Below are positions 40,601 through 51,400 of a stretch of 64,000 nt of DNA, one piece after another. Origin of the DNA: Paulownia fortunei (taxonomy: Eukaryota > Streptophyta > Magnoliopsida > Lamiales > Paulowniaceae); NCBI GenBank assembly GCA_019321725.1, contig CM033119.1, positions 2,133,865 through 2,197,864 of the forward strand. Reading direction: 5' to 3'. Every line of letters begins with the position of its first letter. Position 1 is the first letter of the stretch. The position numbers and the translations under genes are program-made. The notes under the pieces are model-generated. The model was given only the letters and a program-made list of their open reading frames with translations. It did no database searches and was not told the DNA's origin.

Positions 40601-42220
40601 TCTGAAGTTAGTCTAAGCATGGGATGTCCATGTTGCATTCTATTTCTACTATTATCATATTTTTATGTTTTTTTATCATTCTATTTTTTTTGGCCACAAT
40701 TACTTCAGAATAGGTTTTGATTGTACATTAAAATGGATTAGATAACTCAAATATGCACATCGTGGAAGTTAATTAGAATAATCAAACCTTTTCTCTATCT
40801 CCGATATAATAACTTAACCTTTTGGTTTCCTGTGTTAACCAAATCTCAATCAGAATTCTTAAAAGGAATTTGAGTTTTACTTTGATTACCATCAGGTAAT
40901 AACTTCCTCACCAATCCTGATTCTTGACCAGAGAACCTGAATCATGAAGCCTAACATTTTTCCTTATCATATCGAGCGAGAGGGTGAAAGCGTCATGTTT
41001 GAGAAAAAAATTCAGATCGAGCAACTTTAAATTGTCAAAATTTAATGTTTTTATAATATTACTATTTAAACATGTTCATATATTAGTAATTCAGTAAGTC
41101 ATAATTCTTAATTTTTATGTATTAGAGAACTTGTGTTATATATTTCACATTTTGTGCATGTGTAGTCTGTATATGTACATATTCTGTGGGAAAGTGATCC
41201 GTCAATATCCACATCCAACCAAGTCGACATGATATGGCCACAAATGATGTAAGGCAAAATAGGAAGTCAACGGGTCTTTGTTAATAGTAGTAGCCAAGTG
41301 TCATCAGGCCATTTTTGTTAAAAGCAAAATAATACAGAAGGAACAGGAATTTCGATGAGTATTCACCATCACTCGCAAAAGTTCCAAATTTTATGGTGAA
41401 TCTTGCAATGAGCGTCTACAGTTGAATTGGACCTAGGATTTGCCTAAAGCTGGGTCTTGTATGATAATGTTTTACTATCTGTTGTTTCATCGACTGTGAA
41501 GATATAATATGCGTTTGCTTTATGAGCATGGGTAAAATATTTTATTCTCTACTGTTTAAAGAGCTCTCAGCATCCTCTAGACAGGATGCGGAAAACTTTA
41601 TTTATAAGCATGGGTAAAATATTTTGTTCTATACTGTTTAAAGAGCTCTCAGCATCCTGTAGACAGGATGTGGAAAACTTTATTCCTTTATCGGCATTAG
41701 CATTTGCTGATGCAATTGAATATCTGACATGTTTGGTTCTGCATCCACTGTTCTTCAGTTGAAGAGATTGGAGCTGAAGCTGAAGCAGTTTGCAGAAGTG
41801 GAGACATTGTTAATGAGAGAATGTGAACAGATGGAAAGGACAAGGCAAAGGATTGCTTCAGAGCGGGCCCTCATGATGTCGGCACAGTTTGGATCTGCTG
41901 GAGTATCTCGACCTGTGAGCCTACCAGGTGCTGGTGCTGGTGCTGCTATTGCAACTAGTACATCAGGAAATATTAGACAGCAAGTTTCAGGCTCTCAACA
42001 GCCTTTTATTTCTGGGTATGGAAATAACCAACCCATCCTTCCCCATACGTCAGTCATGCAACAACAGGGAATGTATGGGCTTGGTCCAAGACTTCCCCTT
42101 TCAGCTATACAACCATCCTCAGCCTCTAATTCCATGTTTAACCCTACATCAAATTCCCAGTCTTCTCTTGGTTATCCGATGCTGAGACCTGTAACTGGGA
42201 CTAAATCTGGTTTAGGTTAA
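34691..42220 (+). CDS. SWI3C: SWI/SNF complex subunit SWI3C
   Basis: Eight coding exons join in frame: 34691-34709, 35294-35872, 36612-37147, 38296-38647, 38732-38802, 39520-39652, 39722-39885 and 41759-42220, giving 771 residues (Arabidopsis SWI3C is slightly over 800). SWI3C is a core scaffold subunit of plant BRM-type chromatin remodellers in the nucleus. Domain order: MPASSS start and basic region; acidic region; SWIRM about 200-285 (DWFSP to DHWGIINYC); a ZZ-like zinc finger about 361-400 (CNYC, CLGC, then HEG/H); a SANT domain about 415-465 (WSDQETLLLLEG to KSKAQCILHF). Then a C-terminal coiled coil about 594-662 (KLFADHEEREIQRLSANI onward), and a Gln/Ser/Pro-rich tail ending GTKSGLG. 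The ATG exon is only 19 bases. The Gln-rich tail is shorter than in Arabidopsis, accounting for the length difference. Confidence 0.96.
41526..41690. repeat. 82 bp tandem duplication in SWI3C intron 7
   Basis: Two nearly identical copies start at 41526 and 41608 (gcatgggtaaaatatttt ... gacaggatg ... aaaactttatt). They lie about 70 bases before the last SWI3C exon and are intronic. Confidence 0.9.
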
Positions 42221-43148
42221 TGAAAGCACGTGATTCAACTTATGAGTTTGCTCGGATCAATTTGTTTAGCTCCTGCTTACTCACGAAAAGATGCAAAGTG
42301 AAGGAATTGAGTGGGGCTATGCTGGGTGGCCTTGATGCAGCTTGGACGCGCGGACCTGACTTTCTCTGCAGAGGATGAATCAATTGCTTGGTTGCTTAAA
42401 GCAGCCGTTTTCATTGCTAGAAATTTATTTCTACAACTGATTTTTTTCTGACCCATTATCACTAATCAGCTGAGGAAAACAAGTGGGATTTTAGGAATGT
42501 ACTTCTTGAGATGTACAGGAAATGAAATGCTGGAAAACAGAATCAATGAAATTTCAATTGATGGATCTTACTGGAGTCCTTATTTTGATATGAACTTTTG
42601 GTTTTGCTTTTCATTTGTTCTGCCATAATTACGCAAGTAGATAATTATGAAATGTAGGATCAATTCTCAGCTTTGAGAAAACAGAAATAGCAAGAGTACG
42701 TTACATATCCCATTTGGGTACTCTTGTCATGGTGAACTCACATGGCTAAGTAGAAATCATCCTCTGAAAAATTTTGTTCACTCTTCTTCGTCTCCAGTTT
42801 TGCATTGATAACTGAATTACACTTGTTGAAATGCTACAAATTTCTAATCAATAAATCAAATTATTCATCGAGACAGGACCCACCGATGAAATCAACAATT
42901 AGCCTGTGGGGATGATAGCTCAACACATGAACCAAACGATCAGGTAAACCAATAATTAGGCAGTAACCATTCATTGCTTGGAACTTGCCAATCTTCTACA
43001 TAATTCTGCAACGCTTTGAAGAGATTCAGAAATAAATCAGCTATTTGTATGGTACAAGATCAAATCTACCTTCAAAATCGGGCTAAGAAACGTATAGATA
43101 TATCCATGTAGTTCAACTTTCAATTTTCTTTTTCTTCTTTGATTTTTT
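42221..43148. other. 3' flanks of convergent SWI3C and the Mediator-associated gene
   Basis: No gene recognised. The SWI3C 3' UTR probably extends several hundred bases from 42221. A poly-T tract preceding 43149 belongs to the other gene's 3' flank. Confidence 0.5.
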
Positions 43149-44894
43149 TTACTCAGAATGCTCCAAGGACCCAGTAGAGGTAACAGCACTATTTCCTTTT
43201 CCTGAATCTTGGGCCAAATGATCGGTGGATCTACTCTGCTCATCCACACGTTTTCCCTTGGGAGACTTCCCAGATCCAGACAAAGAACTCCTGTTTCTGC
43301 TGCTAGGCGTGGAGTAACCACTCACTGTTTGAGAATTACTAGGCCTAATACTACGAGTAGGGGTTGCCAAGTGACGACCCGACATGGTTGAGGTAGCAGT
43401 GGAAGACCGCTGAGACCGACTCAAGTTAAGGTTATTGCGTCTTTGAAGTTCACTAGGCTCTGGGTAATGGATCAAAGAAACACGTCTAGAGATCTTCCCA
43501 GCTGTCATCACAAAAACAATAATATGAGATCAACCACCCTACACATTTCAGAAAAATCCTAGTAGGGAGAAATTTATATAGCAAAAGTTGAACATCTGTG
43601 CAAATTTTACTCAATGGAGTAATAAAGATATGCCTATATATTTGGTCCTCCATCTGGACAAGGGATCTCATCTATTTTTAACTATCTGATTGCAAAAATT
43701 ACACTCCCTGTCCAGGAAAATATGCCAAATGGTTGAAATTATGCCAACTTGATTACACTAAGAGCACAACTAAGTGTTAGCATCAAACCTGCTAAGTTAT
43801 GGTGGACACAAGTGATAAACAATAGTGAATTGCCTCCAGAATCCAATCAAGCATAAATTTCTGATGGAAAGTGACATAAAGTAGGAAAAGCTCAATGGCT
43901 TGCAAAATTTTCTAGGGAAAAATCAACATAAATAAAGGCAGTACAACTCACTTCAACTTAAAGAAATCTAATAATTTTCTTTCTTTAGCTCATGTTTGTG
44001 GATATCTATTTCTTAGTTCACTTTTACCTGCATATATTGGAAAAGCGTCAGCTGAAACTAGCATTGACAGCCAATAATAGCAATGGATTTCAATAGAATA
44101 TTAACATCAACTGGAAAAAGAAATAAGCATAACAATGAATATTAATTCCAGAAATCGATAACAATTTTAGCCTCTGATGCTGAAGATAAGAAAACTGTAG
44201 CTTCCGGACCTTGGGATTTGAAACTGACCACTTCTTATGATTTTCCTGCTACAGTAAGCCAATACTAGAAAAGTGAACAGGAAGACACGACTGAATGAAC
44301 ACAACCAAACACATCAGAGCTCAAACCAAATTACCAGAAGAGCCCTCAAAGGTGCCCAGATGTCCATCACCGTTAAGGTTCAGCGACAACTGTTGCCCGT
44401 CGAAATCAGGAGGCTGATATAAATATTAGGTCGCCATTGTGTGAATGTAAAGAATAATGCAGACTCCTCCAAATCAAAATTCAGCCTTTTTTTTTTCCAG
44501 TTTATTAGGAACCTGGATTACACTAAGATAAATGAAAATAAAATGCAGAGGAAAAAAGCTTCTCTCATGTTTTGATCCCAAAGAAAGAGACAATGAAAAC
44601 GAACAGGATTCAACAGACTTTTGAAAATTTGCAGGTCAAATTATTTCTCTGGAGCAAAATAAATTATTATTACGCCACCATTAATTTATTTCCTCCATTT
44701 CGAAATCAGTTAAGCTGAGATAGTATCCTTCGGCAAGTCTTGGTAGTGCTTATGTAAAGGAGATCATACTTGATTAATGGGCCATTGAATAAGCCATAGC
44801 TCAGTTGAGTCCGTTGAGTTGAGATCAAAGAGTGGATCCTTTTTATCCTCCACAAACCCTGGTGCTGGTAACCTGTCTTGACCGAAACATCCAT
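43149..44894 (-). pseudogene. Mediator-associated protein 2-like gene with apparent frame lesions
   Basis: Four coding exon regions are recognisable: about 44894-44770, 44413-44335, 44245-44163 and 43501-43149. They read in order FVEDKKDPLFDLN...DSTELWLIQWPINQ, PPDFDGQQLSLNLNGDGHLG, VVSFKSQGPEATVFLSSASE and GKISRRVSLIHYPEPSELQ, ending GSLEHSE. I recall this layout from a small plant nuclear protein reported as Mediator-associated protein 2. Three problems appear. From the only nearby ATG (44894) the frame leads out of FVEDKK, as if one base were missing near 44862. An in-frame TAA lies at 44237-44235, although an AG at 44234-ish would allow an acceptor beyond it. The donor after ...SEAKI lacks a GT in the phase needed by the last exon. 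The final exon is fully open. Either it is a recent pseudogene, a divergently spliced gene, or sequence errors are present. Confidence 0.65.
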
Positions 44895-45399
44895 TGTCTG
44901 TAAAATTCAGCCACACGGCTAAGAGATGCTACCAATGCAGCAAATAACTCAAGAACTATCAATGATCAAGAAAAGCACAACAATTGGGAAAAATTTACAA
45001 AATCAAGTATAAACGCAATGATAGGATTCATTTTATGATGGCTCAAACATGATCAAGAAAGAATAAAAACAGGGGAAAATAATTACAAAATCAAGTATAA
45101 ACACATTGATAGGATTAAATGTACAGTTATGATGGCAAGTCCATTTCTTCAAAATAAATGTCTACACAAATATATTTTGTACACAGGGCTAGAAAGAACT
45201 AAGAGTAGAACAGCTTCTAATCATTAGTAACAACAGCAAGAAGCCCTTCAACCCCCAGACGAAGAAAATAAAATAAAAAGGAAAACAACCCAAGACGTTG
45301 AATTTTTTGAAAAATAATAAGCTCTAAGAAGCTATTATAACTTTAGCAAATTTCAATAATAACGAAAAAGAAAAATCAAATCTTGCTAACTTAAAACAC

Positions 45400-45660
45400 A
45401 CTATAGAGCATGCGGATATGTGTGTGTGTGAGATCGATAGATAAAATAATTGAAACGAATAATAAGAGAAACCTGAGCACCTGAGGGTGAGAGAGAAGAG
45501 CTAAGAGGCTGCTGCCGCGAGTGAGGGAGGCGGTGCAAAGCGCAAAACGAGAATAAAAGGAAAAATAAACGGGAGGGAGGAAGCGACGGCGTTTCGCTCC
45601 TTTTTCCACCAACACGCCGCCGTCTTAATCTTTTTGAAATTGCTGCAGTTTTTACATTTT
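45400..45660 (-). other. probable 5' UTR exon and promoter of the Mediator-associated gene
   Basis: A GC-richer stretch with pyrimidine-rich minus-strand sequence ends at a GT donor near 45471 (…CTCAG then GTTTCTC), about 580 bases upstream of the first recognised coding exon. It contains no ATG in a useful frame. A 5' UTR exon followed by an intron is the simplest reading. Confidence 0.4.
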
Positions 45661-45837
45661 GCCCCCTGAAGTATTGTTTATAGTGTATATGCCCCACTAA
45701 ATGAAATGTCTAGTATCATAATTGGTTTTTAAGGATTTTTAAAAACGTTTTTTATTATATTCTTTTGCATACAGTGAGTGTGTTTTTGATGGATAAATTC
45801 AACCGATTAATACTCAATTGGTAATTTTCATCTGATT

Positions 45838-46063
45838 TTTTCGTTTGAGAAATACTGATTTTGTTATATTCAATATAAACATAAAAAAAGGGAAACAAAA
45901 TTAAGTTAGGTTTATTTTAAGTGTGTGAGCAATAAATTAAATTGTTGGTATGCAAGAATGAATTTTAAATTTTTTAATAATTAGAAATTTTATGTGTTGA
46001 AAAGCTAGATTCTTCACAAGTATAACTAAAATGCAATTTTAATACAAAGCGAAAAATCAGAGC
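45838..46063. repeat. copy of the 3' flank of the NRAMP5 gene
   Basis: This segment resembles 48019-48267, directly downstream of the NRAMP5 stop, in the same orientation. Shared landmarks include 'aaacaaaattaagttag', 'tatgcaagaatga', 'ttcttcacaagta' and 'gcaattttaata'. It suggests that a second NRAMP copy once ended here. Confidence 0.65.
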
Positions 46064-46488
46064 TGTTTCATAATTCCAATAATTACAACAAAACTTGCCC
46101 TTTTATTCAACCAAATGTTGATGGAATTAAACACATTGCTTTTCTTTTGTCCCTTTTCTTGTCTCCCCAAAGCTGAAAAATACCATAATAGTACAACACT
46201 TTTCTAGCTGCATCTTGCCATTATCACTTGATAACACAATTAAGAAAATCTACTCTGAACATTCTATTAAGATAATTTGCATTTCTTTAATATAACTTGG
46301 AGAATCCCATTCATCTGGGTTGAAAAAAAATAAAAAAATAAAAAATTAAAGCCCCTTAATGCTTGAACAAGATACGTATAGAATGATACTAAATAAATCA
46401 CATTCTTGTGGTTTCCTTAATTTTGGGAACACGGAGTACAAGTGAAATACACATATTCCAAGTTAGTTAATAGATATATAGCAGAAAT

Positions 46489-46848
46489 ATGGGAAGCTTT
46501 CAGCAACAAGGGAGAGTGGTGGTGGGAAAAGCCACCGGATAGTCGCTAACAACAAAGATTTTGATCAAGAAGACAATGTGCAAACAGGCGGTCTATGTGT
46601 CTGTCTCTCTCAGATGTATGTCTTAATTATTACTTTTATTTCAGCTTAAATAGTATTAGATTGTCATGATTTTCTGTTTTGTGATGATCGATCAATGAAT
46701 CTTGACTTGGAGGGTTGTTTTCTAAAAGAAATTTTGATTTTGGTGTTTGCATTTGGATGTACACAGAAACCTGCTGGATGGAGGAACTTTTTCTCATATG
46801 TTGGCCCTGGTTTCTTGGTCTCATTGGCTTACCTTAATCCTGGAAATT
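46489..46848 (+). pseudogene. NRAMP5 exon 1-2 fragment, plus strand
   Basis: An exon 1-like piece (46489-46587) starts ATGGGAAGCTTTCAGCAACA and tracks the NRAMP5 first exon, but it has an in-frame stop after about 17 codons and lacks the middle part. An exon 2-like piece (46767-46848) follows after an ACAG acceptor and stays open, reading [20 protein letters not shown] then AYLNPGN, with a GT donor. Relative to the intact gene it has a one-codon insertion and Asn in place of the metal-binding Asp of DPGN. It lies on the opposite strand from the intact gene, and no later exons are recognised. Confidence 0.85.
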
Positions 46849-47156
46849 GTAAGCCCTGATCTGCACACATGGTGTTGTGTGAAGAAAATTTTGATAATGA
46901 AGAACAATATTATTTCATCCTGGAGGTAATTTATTGCTCTGTCTGGAGAATGGTTTCTTGATTTATCAATTTCGAGCATTCGTACGAATGATTTTGATTA
47001 TAAGTAATATTACAAATTCTCTGTTTTTATATCCTGTAAAAATGTTTAAATATTATTATTTTCTTCCATTTTTGAGTTTTTTTATTAAACACTATAATTT
47101 TAACTCTCCTTTCAAAAGCTACATCATGTAATCAAAATACTATACCTCATTTTGAA

Positions 47157-47250
47157 AACATAACTCTTTATAACATATTTAAAAACGTAACTTTTTATAA
47201 CATATTTGAAAACATAACTCTTTATAACATATTTGAAAACGCGTCTGTTC
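47157..47250. repeat. 27 bp tandem repeat, three full copies
   Basis: The unit ataactctttataacatatt plus ~7 A-rich bases ending in C occurs three times, with a fourth degraded copy upstream. It has a single-copy relative at about 54185-54215 in an NRAMP5 intron, so it expanded within an NRAMP-derived segment. Because 27 is a multiple of three it makes an artefactual repetitive open frame. Confidence 0.85.
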
Positions 47251-47313
47251 ATTATCAGTAAACATTCACACAATACGATGTGTGTGTGTATATTGTATGT
47301 ATGTGGAGGGAGA

Positions 47314-47482
47314 GGATCAAGGTAAGCCAATGAGACTAAGAAACCAGGGCCAAGTTGACAGGAAGTTCTTCCATCCTGATTTCTGTGTACATCCAAATGC
47401 AAACACCAAAATCAAGACCTATTGCACATAGTCTTCTTGATCAAATTCTTTGTTGTCGGGCCCGACGGCCCGCCCTTGCAGT
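47314..47482 (-). pseudogene. NRAMP5 exon 2-1 fragment, minus strand
   Basis: Read on the minus strand, an exon 1-end-like piece (about 47482-47421; EFDQEDYVQ then a stop) is followed after only about 40 bases by an exon 2-like piece (47382-47314; KSGWKNFLS, frame break, then [11 protein letters not shown]). The intervening intron is nearly deleted. The orientation matches the intact NRAMP5 gene and is opposite to the fragment at 46.5-46.8 kb. Confidence 0.8.
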
Positions 47483-48438
47483 CGCTCTGAAAAGTTTTTT
47501 CCTTGAAAAGTTCTTTAAAAAGATTTATATCAATATATTTGGGAAATAATATAAGCGAACAAAATGTAACAAGACAGCCTAAAAATATCAATTCTCAGAC
47601 CCAATGGGACTCATTTCCACAATTCAGTTTGGAAATAATAAATTTCAGTACAGTTTTCAATATTATGGATATAAGTATATTTTCACAGTATATGTGGAGT
47701 CCCTTTGAATAAATTCATTTATGATTTATGCAAGAGTCACAGTGCTATTAGATCTATAACTCTAGGTTTGAGGGATAGCTAGTAATATTTGTTAATACCA
47801 CCTATTTGTCTCATTGTACTTTCACATTGCCATATTTTTCAGGCTATATTGTTGCCAAAGATTGATATTGTATATAAAAGATCTCTTATCCTAGCTAAAA
47901 TTTCATCTTGTTTATGTTAGGTTTTTCTTTAAGAACTTTTGAAAAAAGTGGTTCCATTATAAAATTTCGTCATTTTGATTTACTTTATAATTTTTTTTTA
48001 ATTTCTTAATGATGTCAGCAGATTTTTTCTGTAAGTTTGAGAAACATAGATTTTGTTTATATAGATTAATACAAACCAAAAAAAGAAAAAAATGAAACAA
48101 AATTAAGTTAGATTATGAGTGAGTAACAAATTAAATTATTGATATGCAAGAATGAAAAAAATAAATTAACAATTAGAAAATTTTCCCGTTGAAAAGCAAG
48201 AGAGTATAACTTGTTTCTTCACAAGTAATTAAAGTGCAATTTTAATATAAAGAGAAAATTAGAGCCCAAATTTTAATATAACAATCAGGCATGTAAGGAG
48301 CCCCCCCCCCCAAAAAAAAAAAAAAAAAAAAAAAAGAGTTTCTTCAACATATGAGTACCACAGCAACTTTTAGTTTCTACAAGCGTACTAGTTTCCCTGC
48401 AGATACTAAATAGGAAAAAAAGCAAGCACCAAATATCT

Positions 48439-51400
48439 CTATTGGGGCAATGGGATATCAGCAAGATCCTCTCTATATGGAACATGCTGCAATTCAGCCC
48501 CACCTTCATTGCCATTCTCCATTCGGGTTTGGGCAGTCGGGTCGAACTTTGTGGGGTCAATGAATGTCACAATCTTGTCTTTTCGAAACATGAGATAGAT
48601 GACTGATCCCACATAGACTGCCATAAGAGGAAATACTATGATTCCAATGAACACATTCCCAACTTTTGGCAAGCTGTTGTGGATCAACCAGTCAACAAAT
48701 CCTGTGCTCAGATAGTAGATGTTGATGCTTATGATTCCCAGCCCCAGTATCCACGAAACCACGATAATCTACGGGCATTAATTTGATTTACTCAGTTGAT
48801 TTTTGTTTTACATATTTGTGTAATGAGTAGTTTTGCGACAACAGTGTAAGAAAGATTCATTCTGAAAATACTTACATATATCGAATTCTTGTGGGGTCCC
48901 ATCTTTGCAGAGCTGCTACTGAATTTAAGAAGTGGGATGACAGTAAATGGAAGTTCAAAAGACAGTATCATCTGCAAAAATCATTCAGAATAAGTGTTTT
49001 TCATTAATTCTATATGTCTAACTTAAATTTACTATTTAGATAAATTATCAAATAAGTACGACTAAAAAGAGATATACAAACCGATGCAATGATGATTAGT
49101 CGGCCAGACGCGGAAGATCCTCCAATTATTGAAACTATTAGACTTGGTGTTATCGCAATGCACCTTGTCATCAAATTTCTAAGCCATTTTCTCATCTTGA
49201 GTTCCAAGAAACCCTATAGATTCAAATTAATAAAATTAGTACTTTTAATCTTTTTAAATACTAGCATACGATTCATTTTACCATTAGATAATTCTATCCT
49301 ACACTCAAATTTATACATCATATTGTTCATGAATTGACATAACCTTAACTTGAATGTTTAACTCTAGGATTCATTTTATGAACGTTGAGTGCAAGATGAA
49401 ATATTGTGAATAAAAGTTAATGCAATAATATTTTATTTATTACCTGCATGATAAATTGTCCAGCATAAGTGCCAGTAACGGTGGAGCTTTGGCCTGAGGC
49501 TAACAATGCAATGGCATAAAAAATAGAACTTGATCTCCCCAAAACATTCTGCCATCACATAAAAATTTTAGGAGAAAATTTTATTTTTTTCTTTGATTTA
49601 TTTTATAAGTTTGAGAAATAATTTAAATTAATTAACAGCAACGTCACCTTGAGGAGGAAAGAAGCAGAATTGAGTGTTAAATTGTTGCAACGATCTGTAT
49701 TATCTTTTGAGAGACTATCGGCTAAGCAAACACTACCAGATACAGAAACAACGGCAACATTGATGAGAAAGGCAACAAACAGTGCAAATCCACTCTCAAT
49801 TAAGAAGTATCGACAAGCATCCTGAAATTAAATCAAATGTCAGAAAAATTGTTAAATATAATATTTACTTAATTTTTCTTTTTTATTATTATTGCATTTT
49901 GAGTTTCAATTAGAAATTGAGAAGTACCTCTGTCAACTATTAATGAACAAAGACTTCTGCTAATTTGTACACATATTTTTCTGTCACTTTTGATTTCATC
50001 AATTACATTAATAAAAATTCTAGAACGATCATTTTTTTTTTTGTGCTAGATACGAATTATTGGACAAAATATGATCTATATAACATAATAGTATGCAATA
50101 CCAAATGCGAAAAAAGAAATATCGGAGTACAACCTCCGCCTATTGATGCTTGACTTGAAATGTAGTGTCTGAATTGGGTATTGAGTTCTTCGTATTTAAA
50201 AAATAAGATTATAGACTTAGGACTTTAATATCATTCTTTATATATTTATATACATCTGCTCAATTACCATATCAAGGATATGAGAATATTAGGACTACCT
50301 TTTAGACAGATTCAATAATGAAAAAAAATATGGTTAATATCCCAAAAACAAAATTGGACCACCTCTTGAATCAATTCATATATGAAAAAAAATATGAAAT
50401 ATATCAACACATAAATCATATATTTTTACTTTAACTTTGAGAATTGGAGGAGAGTGGACATTTGGAACATTTTTAACTATGGTCCATCTAAAGAAGTATA
50501 TATAATTTCTTGGTATTGCAAAAACATTCATGATTTCATAGACATATTAATTAAAGTTCATCAAGATATTCAAGGGGCTGTGGTCTTTGTGTCTATAATA
50601 TACCAGACTGTTAGATTGTTAAATTATGCTTGAAGTTTATGTATGCAAATGTGCTTGATATCACACATTTGGACTAGACAAGTTGATGAACTCGGTCTAG
50701 AACTTGTCCACTAAAACTAGTCTTTTCTTGTCTAATATATTATGGTTGAATACAGATACGAGATTGTATCCATACTCACCTTCTCGATAAAATTAACTTA
50801 GCGACACATAATTTTTTCCACAGAAAATTAAATATGTACACTATTATCTTTACTTACGTTAATGCCAGGGATTGAATTCGGCACCTTCCTCGAGAGCACT
50901 AGAGCAGAATGAAGAAAAAGATTATGGCTGTGGAAAAAATTAGAGAATAAGATTAAATTCAGTAACATTAATAAACAAATCATAAATATAACCAGATAAA
51001 ATTGCATGTTTTTTTTTTTTTTTTTTGAAAAACAAGTTGTAAAATTGAACATACGGTGAAACAAGGGCACCAAGCAGTGCAATGATATCAGCAGTAGCAC
51101 CATTGCCACTTAGCTTAGGAATGAACATTCCTTTCATTACTTCTTTTACTGGAGGCTTCACATAGCTTAATTCCCCCAAAAAACATGCTGCCATTGTGAA
51201 CACTAAAATTGCCATCAACAGTTCCAGCTTTAATTTTCACCTACTCCATTTTAATTTTCCAAAAAAAAAATTAAAAATACATGATAAAAAATAATACATA
51301 ACAAAATAAAGATTGAATTTAAAATATTACATATATTAATGTTCAATTGTTGGGGGGGGGGGGGGGGGGGGATGAACAATCTATTTTTCTTATCTCATGT

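Noticed and set aside
46747..47131. Possible functional second NRAMP gene on the plus strand
   Set aside because: Only exon 1- and exon 2-like pieces exist, and the exon 1 piece has an early stop; no downstream exons follow.
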